Assembly: GCA_004123355.1 (NCBI GenBank)
Contig: SCHM01000002.1
Coordinates: 806,001 to 870,000, forward strand
DNA: 64,000 bases
Direction of reading: 5' to 3'
Origin: Amphirosellinia nigrospora
Taxonomy: Eukaryota > Ascomycota > Sordariomycetes > Xylariales > Xylariaceae
The position numbers and the translations under genes were made by a program. The notes beneath the pieces were generated by a model. The model had not been told where the DNA came from and made no database searches. It saw only the letters and a list, made by a program, of their open reading frames with translations. Of the stretch, positions 8,604 to 20,002 are shown piece by piece (within the stretch, counting starts at the first letter, position 1; the number at the start of each line of letters is the position of its first letter).

Positions 8604-11600
8604 ATGTCGGCCGAGACAGATCATGTGCACCCGGGAGGGGGTCACTACTCCGGGCGCAATCGCATCCCAAACATCAAAGAGTTCGCTGCTTCACTCGACC
8701 GGGACAAGAGACAGCGCGATGCCAAGATCGACACAGAGTCGAAATCGAACAAGAAGAATGGCGGAATTAAAGAGCACCAGAACGAAAATTACCTTGCCGG
8801 CCATGGCAGAGTTGTTACTGATCCTGTGACAGGTAAACAGGTCCAGATAGATGATGAGAAACTTGATTTCAAGACAGCTGTTGAGAATCCACACGTATGT
8901 TTATTGTCCCCCGAAGTCTACACCACGTTATTGACCATGGGCTTTCATAGTTGTCAATACCAAATGCGAACTTGGGCAAAGATACCACTGTCAAGACCGA
9001 GGCAACCCAGTCGGGCGAGGAGTACAGGAAGAATCAAGATATCACGGCGCCCCCCGATCCCATAGCCACAGGTTCTACCTCCGACGTCCCCATTCACGGC
9101 GAAAAGACCAATGTCTTGTTTCACCCGACTCCATCCGTCAGCTACGAACCCATGTTCAAAATCATCGAGCAGCGCGCTACCATATTATGTGGTGTCGTAT
9201 TCTTTTCGATCATCTTCGTGGGGAAGTTCTTCGGAGGTAGGCTTCTCGGCCTTATACCATTAGCTATGTGCATTGGTTCCGGGATCTTCCTCTGGATGAA
9301 GGATCTAGTTCGTCGAGGTCGCGACATAGAATGGTCGAGCGAGCAAAAGCGAGGCGAAACTGCTGTCGTGAATCTTATCCCCGAATCCGTCGAATGGATG
9401 AATTCTTTGCTTGGTATTGTTTGGGGTTTAGTAAATCCCGAGATGTTTGCCGCGGTAGCCGATACACTTGAGGTATGTCGCGTATAAGTTGGATTTCTGG
9501 CTCCATTACTAATAAGGATAGGATGTCATGCAAGCTTCAGTTCCCGGCGTAATTGAGAACGTGAAAGTCGCCGATATCAACCAAGGAAACAACCCGCTTC
9601 GTATTTTGAGTCTGCGGGCTCTCCCGGATGGACATATGCAAGAGGTCAAAGACGAGATGCACAAGCAGAACGAGAAAATTAAAGATCCGCAAGAAGTTGC
9701 CGCTGACGAAGAAGGTGGTGACTATTATAATCTCGAAGCATCGTTCGCCTATCACGCTAAACCAACTTCACAATCCGTGTCCGCTAAGGCCGCCAACATG
9801 GGTATGCAGTTAGTTTTCTATCTGGGAATCAAAGGGCTCTTCGGAGTTCCACTACCCATATGTAAGTGAGCATGGTTCTTGCGTACAATACCAATCTAAC
9901 AAGCGCTAGGGGTGGAACTCAATGGTCTTGTCGGTACCGTGAGAATCAGACTACAGATGTCTCCCCAGCCACCATTTTTAAAAGCCGTCACCTTCACTTT
10001 GATGGGAGTTCCTAAAGTCGAAGCTAGTTGCACACCTATGATCGAGCGGGGTGTTAACATCCTAAACTTACCCCTGATCTCTAATTTTGTTAACTGGGCG
10101 ATTAAAACTGCCTGTAGTATGTATGTGGCGCCCAAGAGCATGACGCTTGATCTTGGCAAGATGCTTCAGGGTGACGACATCCAAAAGGAGACCAACGCTA
10201 TAGGAATTCTTTTCATTCGCATTCACAAAGCTGTCGGCCTATCGAAGCAGGACCGACGCGGTTCCCAAGGTGGCGGCTCAGATCCTTACATCACCGTCAG
10301 CTACTCTAAATTTGGCAAGCCTATGTACTGCACACGTGTCATCCAAGATAACTTGAACCCCGTCTTCGAGGAAAGTTGCGCTCTGATGGTTACTTCCGAC
10401 CTCATTAAGGCTGATGAGCAACTATCTATGGAACTTTGGGACAGCGACCGCTCAAGTGCTGACGATGTTGTTGGCAAAGTTGAACTTTCACTACAAAAGC
10501 TGATCCAACACCCAGGCAAGATGTACCAACAGATATCTAAGCTTCGGGCGTCAAGGCCGGAAGTGAAATGCCCGGTGAGCTACACTGGGAAGTCGGCTTC
10601 TTTGGCAAGACCCAGTTCCGAGCTGCCATGCGCACTGATGGCAAGGATCACAGTTTGCCTAAGGAACTACGAGATAAAAAAGAGCTGCAGGATGACAAGG
10701 GTGCTATTGAAAACTCCCAAGAAGATGCGGTCACGCATACTCCTCCGGACCCTTTATGGCCGTCAGGAATTTTGAGCGTTGTGATACACCAAATTGTTAG
10801 TTTGGAACTAGCCCAGGTCAAGGGTTCTGAGGGTGGCAAGCGCAAGGGTGGCAAAGAGTATGAGCCGGCAAGAGACGCTGGTGAGATCAAAGAGGAAACC
10901 GCCAAAAGCTTACCGAGTGCTTATTGCACCATCTGCCTAAACGATGAATTGGTATGCAAAGACAAGCTCATCCAGGAATGAAACTTGCTGACAACAGATA
11001 CAGGCCTACAAAACGAGAACTAAGGTGGTCTCTTCTAAGCCAATCTTCAACGCTGGCACAGAGCGATTCGTGCGAGACTGGCGGTCTACTATTGTCACCG
11101 TCACTGTTCGTGATTCTAGGAACAGGCAACATGATCCAATTATTGGCGTTGTTCCCCTGAAGCTCTCGGATATTTTACAAACCAGCAGCCAGGTGAGTTA
11201 GACAAGTGCAACATACCGCAACCAAACTAACTTGTGTGTTCAGTCGACACGATGGTATCCTCTAGATGGCGGCATTGGTTATGGCCGGATTCGCATTTCT
11301 CTCTTGTTCCGATCTGTCGAACTGAAACTACCGCCACACAGCTTGGATGGGATGTTGGCACCTTCGAATTCCTGTCTGACGATCTCACTTCAACCTTCAC
11401 TGGTACCGACAAAGGTAAAATCAAGCTTAGAATGAGGACTGGTGGCAGCTCTGCAACAGTTAAGCGCGATCAGTGCAATGCTGAAGGGGATACCGTACGA
11501 TGGGATATTAGCGGAATCACAAACAACCCCAGACCCCGACTACCAGTGAGATACCGCTATCGCTCACCCATTTTCATCGAATTCCATGTGCCTGGAAAGC

Positions 11601-12489
11601 GTCATGCAGATCATTTCGCTGTCGTATGGTTGCAAGGACTGGTTGACAACCAGGAACAAGACTTTGATATTCCCGTTTGGAAATGTGATAACGCCACACG
11701 ACTATCTCAGAACTATATCACCGAAGAGAACTGTCGAAGCATCCCCGACATCAAGATCGAAGAGGTCGGCCGCCTGCGCTTCCGAGGCAGATACAAGGCG
11801 GGCACAGACCTCGACCACCTCCGATTCGTCAGCGACAACAATTCGCGCGAGACAATTGAGACCTGGGAAGCCTGCTTCGCAGAGGGTGTTCGGCAGGAAG
11901 AAGTCACCAACGAATTGCCTCCCCTTATCCAGAAGCTACACGACGAATCTCTAACTCACGGTCGCGACGTGCTGCGCACTGTATCGCCCGAGGAGAAGAG
12001 AAAGTGGCTCGCAAAAGACGGCACAGACTGGTCGGGCGCATTTGGTAAAGACCCAGCTGAAATAATTGGTGGGCAGCAAGGGAGCGGCGAGGCGTCTGAA
12101 AACGAGTACGAGTCCGACAGCGACTCTGACGGACCTTCGCAAGGCATGAAGCATGAAGCCACAGACTTGGGCGTCAAAGACGCCACGACAGATGGTGCAG
12201 CGCACGAGGACGCTGTCGGGCGGGCCAGGACAAACTCCACCGGTACAGGCCGCGAGAGCTCCGACTCGGGTGTCTCAGTGCAGAGTAGTAATAGCAAGAA
12301 TCCCGTCGTGCAGTACAAGGACTACAAGAGCCGTAGCCGCGACCTCCATCGCCAGCATCGGGTCTTATGCAATGGCGGCCCATGCGCAACGTCCAGTTTG
12401 TCAAGGACGAGGCTAAGTTTGCTGTCCGTCGATTGACAAAGGTCGGCTCGCTAAGTGGACGCCAACCGGATGTTGAGACGGAAATCTAG
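8604..12489 (+). CDS. SMP/C2-domain lipid-transfer protein, Mug190/tricalbin type
   Basis: There are six exons: 8604-8894, 8951-9472, 9522-9861, 9910-10951, 11004-11192 and 11244-12489, about 1,210 aa. A hydrophobic hairpin (ILCGVVFFSIIFVG and LIPLAMCIGSGIFLW, about residues 160-200) is followed by an SMP lipid-binding domain (ESVEWMNSLLGIVWG onward). Then come C2 domains; the first has GGSDPYITVSYSKFG and WDSDRSSADDVVG with the acidic calcium-loop pattern. Proteins of this layout tether the ER to the plasma membrane and move lipids; the fission yeast relative is Mug190. The acidic C-terminal tail is disordered and ends DVETEI. Three one-base losses interrupt the frame, at GGG 10546-10548, near 11340 and at GGG 12360-12362. 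Restoring them makes every exon phase fit. No stop is otherwise present. Confidence 0.85.
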
Positions 12490-13643
12490 ATATAGGGGTT
12501 ATGACCTTCATAATAAGAGAGGAGGGAGAAAATATGTAAATGATTCACGAGCATACGGCGTGTTTGGTTGGGCTGGGTCGGTTTAGGATTTCCTTTTAGT
12601 TGTATTTGTATCACTAAATTTGCATACGGCACAATGAGTCATGAAATAAATATAATCAGTGTTAACTCATCAATTTCATTCAGCTTGCTGGTGTCAATAA
12701 ACTGACCCCTTCCTTCCATATATTCATAGTATAAAACACGAGTCGAGCTAGCTGTAGTCGCTCAGCCCCTTCTCATTCGCACATACGATATCACTTGTAT
12801 CATACTCGATTATACTACTAACTTAATTTACAATTTACCTAGATTAATCAATAGTCCGTACATATATAGAATGTCGACCTCAAGAAAAGTTCAGATGAAA
12901 CGACGGTAGCGCAAACGTAATCTGGAACTCCTCTCCTGGTCAAAAACACAGATGGACCTACGTTTTCGAAGAATACTCTTTTACTTTTCCTTGACTGAAA
13001 ATTGAAATAGGCCATAGAGAAATTTGCTGGCCTATCTCAGAGTGTTGCAAGGGGTGGTTTGGCTTGGTCTACTGGACCTGCCGATATGTCGAGTGTATGC
13101 ATGTGGAGTTGAGGGGTTTGGGCTTGAGTTGGACGTTTGTTGAATTGGGGGATAAGGTCACAAATGAGAAAGAGTAGAGGGTTTCATCACATAATAAGGC
13201 ATGAGTTATAGGTACAGAGTCCTGTTCACCTTGTCAGTCAACTGAGATGCATATTTCTAAGTCGGAAAGGAAAGGAAAGGAAATGTCGAACATACCTGAA
13301 TTTGCATGGAGCTGAGTGCGACACCACAGATTGCGGCCTACGCACTCACGAAGGAGTAGAAGGGTTGCTTCCTCTTTGGAGGTTTTGCCAAGTTTCTTCC
13401 CCGGCGGTGATATTTAATTCATGCGCAGGACCACGTAGATAGTGGGTTCTAATACCCTCACCTCCCACGTCGCCCCTGTTCTACACAATACAAGTATATG
13501 TACAGTCAAGCGTTGTCATATCGCTTCCCTCCCAGGGTAGCTTGTTCGTCCTCGTAGATCCATGTTTGCGTGTTATTTCATACAACCATTCGCTGTATCA
13601 TGGCTTTTTTTTTGTTGTCTTTTTTCTTTATTTCTTTATTTCT
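12490..13643. other. Intergenic region between convergent genes
   Basis: No coding signal. It is the shared 3' region of the SMP/C2 gene and the small minus-strand gene, with A/T runs near 13597-13645. Confidence 0.4.
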
Positions 13644-14041
13644 TTACTGGTTGGCAGCCCTGATGGCCTCGGCCTCTTGCTTAGCGATCTCCAGCACGCG
13701 CTCACTGTGGCGCTTGTCGTCGAGATATTTCTTGACGATGGCGCGATCTACGGCACCACGCTCGATGCGTTCCTCGACCTGGCGCATCTCGACCTCCTCG
13801 TCGGGGTGGGGTGGATGAGGGTGGCGCCCGTCTTGGCTAGAAACTCGGTGAGGATGGCGTCCGAGTGCACGTTCTTCATGTCGATGGTCACAACCCTCTC
13901 ACCTTCCTCGGGTGGGGGCGCCGGGTGCTCGTTCGCCGTGCTCGAGTGCGGCTGCTGGGCCAAGGGCAGCATGTTCCGCACCGCTTCTGTCATCGACGCC
14001 CGGGTCTGTGAGGAGGATGTTTGTCGAAAGTAGATGGACAT
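13644..14041 (-). CDS. Small conserved fungal protein, possibly mitochondrial ribosomal
   Basis: About 132 aa from the ATG at 14041; an in-frame ATG at 14083 is an alternative. The core reads VVTIDMKNVHSDAILTEF followed by AKTGATLIHPTP, and then a charged C-terminus with EERIERGAVDR, KKYLDDKRHSERV and ending EAIRAANQ. I recognise the pattern as a conserved small filamentous-fungal protein that is sometimes labelled a mitochondrial ribosomal protein, but I cannot confirm that label, and no clear presequence is visible. The frame breaks once, with one base missing in the run GGGG at 13803-13806 (CCCC on the coding strand). Allowing for it, the C-terminus continues to the stop at 13644. Confidence 0.6.
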
Positions 14042-15228
14042 GATGGCCGGGCCGGATTGGTCTTGTGATCGGTTCACCAGCATCGGGATTGCTGGATTCC
14101 AGTATTTAAGACGTGATAGACATGTTTTCCAGAATTTCCTAACGAATAGACGTATGTCAGGCGCTATTTCAGCAGCGAGATGAGGTCCCTAGAATTGAGA
14201 ACATCGACCACCCCAAATATTCGCTAGTGACATACCTGGAGCCCAGATGTCCGTTATTCCATTTCTGCGCAAAGTCTAGATGTATCCTCGTTACCTCAGG
14301 TGGCAGTATCGCAGCGCCAGGGCCATGCCGCAATGCCAGAAGCTATGGAGTTGCTCTCGTCAGAAGATCTCTTCTCCTACACATGAAAAAGTTGGCTGCG
14401 ATGATGCTGGCTCGGTGGGTGTCATGTACCTTCTAATTGCATGTTAGCCAGTTGACGAGACGGCACGAGACACAATATTGTTGTGCGGGCTGGACGGCTC
14501 ACGGCTTGTAATATGTGCATGCGCTTTCCTGGGTTCACCATATTGACGGGCCACGAGCCTCTACGCTCGGTATTTCGTCCAAGAGGAGGTACTACTGGGT
14601 CCGTCGAAATTGAGGCCGTCTTCGCAAATCCATGTAGGTCGAAGGTCCCCATGCTTTGATAAATTTCTGGTGGACCCTGCTTCATTGGCGGCCCGACTGC
14701 TGCCGCCGAACCTCTGGCCCACTTAATCAGATGTCAGTAGGTACCTCCTACCTACCCACATATTGGTGTCTTATATGGACTGAAAGAGACCTTGATTAAC
14801 ACATGGCGTGAGAATCGCATGTATGATAACCAATATATTCTTATGGAACAATTTATTCTACTAATGTTCGCCTCTATCCTCTACCCATGTCTCGATCTAA
14901 ACCTACTCCTCATGACCGCATCAGACGCCGTAATGTATTACCGCCTAGTAGGCGTCGATAATACGGTCGAGATCTGATATAGGCATCAAGTGTACGGCTG
15001 GCTGATGTAACTCGCTTTTGACATGCGGCTCCAATTGTGCAATCTTGTATCTGAAGTGGAGCAGCCTCATGAGCTCACGTTGACCCTCCATCCCATCTCA
15101 GCAATGACCTGGACATCTGTGGTCAAAATCGAGGTATCGATGCTATTGTTTGTGACAGGTTCTGCATCTTGAGCATAGAATACTGCGAACCAATGTTGAG
15201 CCTTGGGAAACATATCGGAGACTTCGTC
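14042..15228. other. Intergenic region
   Basis: No supported gene. Several short open frames are present without family resemblance. TACCTACC-type motifs occur near 14740-14760. Confidence 0.4.
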
Positions 15229-16003
15229 CTACAAAGAGCTCATCATATGCTGTGAAGGCACTACGTAGCCCGTGAGCTGTCCGCTTGTTTCTCGATTGAT
15301 ACTTGTAAAATAGCAGACTTTCCGGATACTTTCTAAGAGTCCATTGTCCTCTTCTAAAGAATCGGTACTATAGAACGAGACTCCCCGTATGATGCGTGAG
15401 TGGTAGTCTGTGAGTAAACCGTCGATGTCGGGCCAAAAGAACCCCGGGCAAAAGGTGTCATATTCGGGACTTAGCACCAGAAGAGCTATCTTAGTCAAAA
15501 TTCTAAAGGGCATCTAGGTACGACACTTACCTTAAATAAATTGTGCCTAGACACTCACCCACCCTAACACCGCGATCGAACTTGTTCATTCGTTCCGAGC
15601 ACTGTGGCTTCACTATCTCCGGCGATAACTCGGACGGTAACATAGGCGATGGCTGAAGGGATACCGAGTACTGTAGTGTTGGAACAATCGGCACCCTTCT
15701 TTGCACCCAGAACACAGATTCTTTGTGATGGTAGACACGCATGGCCCGCCTACGACTTTCGTAGCAGATTTGCATAAGCGACGAAACAAGAACCTTCGTA
15801 GCAATTATCGTATAAGTTCGTATGTCGACAAGGACCATTCGATTCTTCGCCTCGTTGAGCAAGGCTTTGTCCCAAATCGTATCGCGTACTGCTCGGGGCA
15901 GGTTGTCGAACTTGGGGAAGACAGCTGGATCGGGTGCAGACATCGTATAGAGAGCTTTGTCGAGCTTAAGGGACGCAACTGAATCGGATGCGAGCATAGA
16001 CAT
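15229..16003 (-). CDS. 2EXR-domain protein
   Basis: FPKFDNLPRAVRDTIWDKAL followed by a RMVLVD strand and LMQICYESRRRAMRVY matches the 2EXR domain, a fungal family of F-box-like appearance with unknown function. Exon 1 is 15563-16003 and exon 2 is 15229-15513, about 241 aa. The ATG at 16003 gives a short N-terminal extension, and MSAPDPAVFPKF is a second possible start. The intron is my best fit: a GTGGGT donor at 15562 and a CCTAG acceptor at 15514 (49 nt) keep the frame. A stronger-looking GTGAGT donor four bases further on does not keep it. A one-base assembly error could also explain this. Such genes are often multicopy and lineage-specific. Confidence 0.7.
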
Positions 16004-17068
16004 CGTGTAGTGAACCCTGTCGAGAATAAAGGCTGGTGGATGAATGAAGATTGATGGGAATAATAAAGAAGAGGCTATGTTACGATATAGTAGCTACAAC
16101 AATAGTAGCTGTGCGTCTTGATTGTTTTGGCGATACAACTAATCATAACTTTGTTGCTTGGGCAAATGAGACCCTTCGTTTGAAGCGTTGGATGTCTTTA
16201 TGTTAGAGCTCTCGCAATGACCCCTGATGACGACTCACTGAGGCTTTTAGGTTCCACCTTCCATCGGAAATGCTTTTGTGAGATATTATTTAGAAGTAAC
16301 TCGGTAGAAAAGCCACCAGTGGTTAGTCATACTTAGGTACTGGTATTATCATATCTCGCCTCATCGCTCTTCCCATGACACACTCGCGCTTTGCCTCCGT
16401 CTGTCCTGCACCAGCTTGATGACGTAGCAACCCCTGCGCCTCGGTTTCTCTTACTTTTTATGTATGAAGAGAGGGCAAAAGTAACGGCAACTACCTAGAT
16501 ATCTCATTAAACTTTTTCTACTATTCCGATAGATTAAGTGAGAGACATACCGCAATTGTACGGCTCGCTTGCTATGTGCTTAGAGTCACTCGTATTTGGT
16601 AGAATTTTGTTCTTTTAGGTTCTTTTTATTATTAAAGTTGAACACTTACCGTAAATACACGGCTTCGCTTAAAAAATAGTTCGTAATAAAATAGTAGCAC
16701 AGACTTCGCACTCAACCCCTTAAATTTAAGCCGTATATATGTGGTTAGTATACTGCTACTCGTACTGGGCAAGCCCCCGTCTGGAGGCCTCCACGGCTTC
16801 CGGTATTCATTAACCCAATCATTCAAATGATTCAACGGGCTAATAGTTGTCCTCGCGTGGCATTGATTCACAATCATGTTGTACCATTACCTTGGGAAGG
16901 GACAGGAACCTTGCAAGATAGACAAGGAGGACTTATATCCACAATGAGCGCACATGGTTGGTAACACATCTAATTGCCGGCCTGGCTTAGGACCTTTATG
17001 CTACATCGCGTGATTGATCCTGTTTCTCTTATTGCTAAAATGCTCGTTCCTCAGTTTTGATATACATC
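16004..17068. other. Intergenic region with a short degenerate direct repeat
   Basis: No gene recognised. Two similar stretches about 100 bp apart, TACCGCAATTGTACGGCT near 16550 and TACCGTAAATACACGGCT near 16649, suggest an old repeat or a decayed element. Confidence 0.35.
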
Positions 17069-17615
17069 CTAAGCATCGAGCTTGACGGGGAAGTTTCCAG
17101 ATTCTGCAATAGTGTCTGTTAATCCTGAATCATCCATACAATGGCTGCCAACTGGCTTGTGGGTGATGTGCTTGTACGAACCTCGCTGGTCGTCCCATCG
17201 CTGGTACCATCCACTTGGGCATAGGGATCGGTAGGCGAGGAAGAACTGGCGGCAAGGAGCAAAGTCCTCGCCCTTGGCGTTGATGCACTTGTGGTAATCG
17301 ACGTAGTTCTGCCAGCAGTGCTTGGTCTGGTTCATGTTGGGGAACCGGGCATCGACACCTGAAAGACTTGGGATCAGAGTTGTTCTCGTCGAAACAGTAG
17401 GGGAATACGGATATCGATAATTCGGCAGGTCGCTTGGTCGCATCTTCGTTTCACGGGGCCATTCCAGTTGAGCGGGGAAGGGACTTCTTACCAGCTAGAT
17501 ACGAAGTAGTCAGCATCAAATCATCCTCGGCTAACATCTATCATGGGTAAATTGGGCCAGTCAACTTACCGGTGACGAACTTGAAGGGCTTGGTCTCGCG
17601 CTCGTCGTCAGACAT
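17069..17615 (-). CDS. COX12: Cytochrome c oxidase subunit 6B (Cox12)
   Basis: A small subunit of respiratory complex IV in the intermembrane space. The core has TKHCWQNYVDYHKC and DFAPCRQFFLAYRSLCPSGW, giving the CX9C/CX10C cysteine pairs of the family. The gene has four exons: 17570-17615 (MSDDERETKPFKFVT), a 3-nt exon CTG at 17492-17494, 17182-17358 (GVDARFPNMNQ onward) and 17069-17103 (ending GNFPVKLDA). Exon lengths sum to 261 nt, giving 86 aa. The micro-exon turns T-G-V into T-A-G-V, matching the TAGVDARFPN spacing I recall for fungal Cox12. The last intron uses a GTTCGT donor. No frame break is present. It is divergent from the MLRQ gene 463 bp away. Confidence 0.95.
17492..17494 (-). 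other. COX12: 3-nt internal micro-exon (CTG) of COX12
   Basis: On the coding strand TATCTAG, then CTG, then GTAAGAAG. The upstream intron (17495-17569, 75 nt) has donor GTAAGT and branch point GCTGAC 10 nt before the TATCTAG that holds the acceptor. The downstream intron (17359-17491, 133 nt) has donor GTAAGA and acceptor TTTCAG. Phase works as ACC G, CTG, GT GTC, giving Thr-Ala-Gly-Val. Confidence 0.8.
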
Positions 17616-18078
17616 TTTGAGTGGTTATTCAGGACGGCGGTAGTAAAATAGGAAGAGGGCGGCGGGACTCTCGGCGGCTGATGATTGCGAGAGCGATGAT
17701 AATGATGAAGTCGAAGAGCAGGAAGACGTCCGTGGCAGCTCTCAGGCAATTGTCGAATCACTACAGAGCCGTTTTGGCCTGGTGGCCTGACAAATTCGGG
17801 ATAGCTGGCTGGAGTGCCCCACCTTTTGTTAAAGGCTGCCCGCTGAGTGGCTGCAATGGTTAACCCCACTCCCACTCCCACGGACCACTGGAAACAACTA
17901 CTGCGGTTGCAGTTGCTTCTAAGTGGCATGCCTTGCTAGCGTCAAATCGGGTCATCTCCTCCAACCAACCCCCAATTGCAACAGGCTTCCTTGAGCGGCT
18001 CAAGTTTAAGCTTCATTACACACCACAAATCAGCAACACGTCGATTTTCAGTGACAATCTCCCCTCAATTCCGCCAAA
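17616..18078. promoter_or_regulatory. Divergent promoter between COX12 and the MLRQ gene
   Basis: The 463-bp gap separates the start codons of two nuclear respiratory-chain subunits. A CCAAT pentamer at about 17972-17976 lies some 100 bp before the MLRQ start. CCAAT is the target of the HAP complex, which controls respiratory genes in fungi. Actual binding is inference. Confidence 0.5.
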
Positions 18079-18603
18079 ATGTACGCCACTCGAGCTCTCC
18101 GCATGGTGCCCACAAAGCGCATGATGCGTCTTCCCGTCAGTCTTCCCATAGTTCCTTTTGTGCCGTTTGATGACGTTACTAACGGCCCATATAGAAGGAG
18201 GACCAGAGCGGTACGTCGATGCTTATCTTTTAGCTATTGAGCTTCGGGAAATATCGACTCGATTGCCCGATCGCCCGATCGCATACTAACCGAAGAGATG
18301 AGAACGCATTACGAAGGGTGACTGACGTTGCCGGTATAATATAGGGCACACCGTTTCCCAGCGTCTGCGAAAGCTCCGACAGATCCCTGCTGAATTGATT
18401 CCCCTCGGTCAGTCTACAACCTAGCAAACACAAATGTCTAGGCCATTGCGTCCAAAAACTGATTGTGAGGGCGCAATATAGGTGTCGTCGTTGGTTTCGC
18501 CGTCTTCGCTGCTGGCTACTCCACCATCCGCAAATTCTTCGTCGACAAGAACCTCCGTCTCGCCCGCCAAAACCGCCAGGCCGATCCTGTCGAGCATCAC
18601 TAA
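18079..18603 (+). CDS. B12D/MLRQ (NDUFA4-like) respiratory-chain subunit
   Basis: An 85-aa inner-membrane protein of the B12D family, annotated in fungi as the complex I MLRQ subunit; the mammalian homologue NDUFA4 associates with complex IV. Four exons: 18079-18135, 18195-18210 (16 nt), 18345-18407 and 18482-18603. It starts MYATRALRMVPTKRM, a basic N-terminus fitting mitochondrial import. The single membrane span is GVVVGFAVFAAGYSTI and the tail ends QADPVEHH. Two of its introns use the uncommon donor GTCAGT. The reading frame is intact and each short exon has consistent phase. It faces COX12 across a shared promoter. Confidence 0.88.
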
Positions 18604-18890
18604 AAGGGCTAGCATCGTATGAGGAGGAGCATGGGTGAGGCACTGACATGCCGGTGTGACACAAAATATTCCCTTTTGTCAAGACAGCACTTCATTGTAA
18701 ATGATATGAACTCGCGAGGCTAGCGAGGGGAAATCTTGAATGTGTGGTATAGACTGCAGTCTTAAAGATCCTATATGTTTTTTATTATTGCCCTGTGCCT
18801 GTAAGGGCCCGTCAACCGTCCATAACGCCAACGCTATGCGAGAGAGTACATGTCCTCCAGGTGAGTTGCAAGTAAAAGTAAAAACCCCCT

Positions 18891-19412
18891 TTATGCGGGC
18901 TTAGGCCCTGCTACATCGAGCCCCTCAAGGCCCTGCATAGGGTCATCCAGTCTATCATCCTGAGCTACCTTGTCGCCGCCGGGCGTCGTCAGACGATCCT
19001 CCTCACTGACGGCATGTTTCGCAAGCCATCCCTCCTATTGGAATCGTAAACATATTAGTGATGAAACATCATGAATGAACCAAAATCCTCACCTGTTCCC
19101 AAACTGCTGTTTTACTTCCCAAGCCCTCATCGGCACTCTTGGGGGCTTGGCGGCCGATACTTTCAATACACGACCAAAGAACTCAGACTGGTCCATATTG
19201 TCGATGGCCTCTTTAGCGTCTTCGGCATCCTCATACTCAACGTATGCAAACCCTCGGTGAGGCTCTGTGGCGTTGGGCGCATCATTCTTAGGTAGTGATA
19301 TATCGGCAATCTCACCAAACGGGATGAAGGCGTCGTGAAGATTTGTTGTGGTGGCCAGCGAGGCAAGTCCTCCGACGTAGACGGTGGCCTTCCAACGGGC
19401 TGAGTCGGTCAT
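18891..19412 (-). CDS. Small RRM protein, cyclophilin-E type RNA-binding domain
   Basis: Exon 1 (19093-19412) encodes one RNA-recognition motif. RNP2 is ATVYVGGL at residues 9-16, and RNP1 is RGFAYVEY after a PKNDAPN loop. Then AIDNMDQSEFFGRVLKVSAAKP follows in pieces typical of PPIE-like RRMs. The intron is 19035-19092 and exon 2 (18891-19034) gives EGWLAKHAVSEED and the tail DPMQGLEGLDVAGPKPA, about 154 aa. The RRM resembles that of cyclophilin E, a spliceosome component, but no isomerase domain is attached here, so the role in splicing is inference. One base is missing in the CCC run at 19098-19100 just before the intron. Adding it gives an in-phase junction. Confidence 0.8.
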
Positions 19413-20002
19413 TGTTCCGACCCAGGTTGCTTAGACCGTTGGCGAAAAAAAGAATATCTCAAAACTCCTATCGTAACTTGATAGGATGGATCGCAGTAAC
19501 TGAGAAATGTCACGTGGCGCGGGTGTGCAGTGGGGTTGTTCACCACTCACAATCTGCAAGATGGCATGACTCGACTTTGGCGTAGATAGTTATAGCAGCT
19601 GTCCAAGGTGGCTCGTGCCAAAAACCTAGCCCCACAAATGGCAACCTTGGCCGGGACACTGGAATGGCTAGCTGGGATTGGCTGGGGCCAAGCCGTCCAC
19701 GCAGTCCCGCCAAGACCGGGAGGCAGTTCACAATAATAACGGGGCTTTCATCGATCTGCGACTGCGTTATGTGGCATCAACTATCAACTATACCAGAAAC
19801 CTATTCTTGTCTCAATCTCACTGGCCACATCACTCAGCAATATCACCTTTCCCACCAAGTTCTTGAGAATTACCCTAGATCATCCTTAGCTGGCCTGGAG
19901 TGCTCAATGCCAGCTGGCATTCTGGGTAGCCCTCGCTAAAGCCTGCCCCTCCACCATCCTTGGCCACCTCGTCCTTCTTAGATCTATCTACAGCTTCGAA
20001 TC
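19413..20002. promoter_or_regulatory. Divergent promoter between the RRM gene and SEC31
   Basis: The 590-bp intergenic DNA separates two genes read outward. No specific binding site is clear. Pyrimidine-rich DNA at about 19945-20000 precedes the SEC31 start. Confidence 0.4.

Noticed and set aside
13570-14033. Hydrophobic open frames on the plus strand opposite the small conserved gene
   Set aside because: Antisense to a frame with clear conserved-protein character. Composition is driven by T-runs.
16632-16877. Possible transposase fragment (NDWVNEYRKPWRPPDGG)
   Set aside because: Short, AT-rich, with no catalytic motif and no flanking repeats that would support an element.
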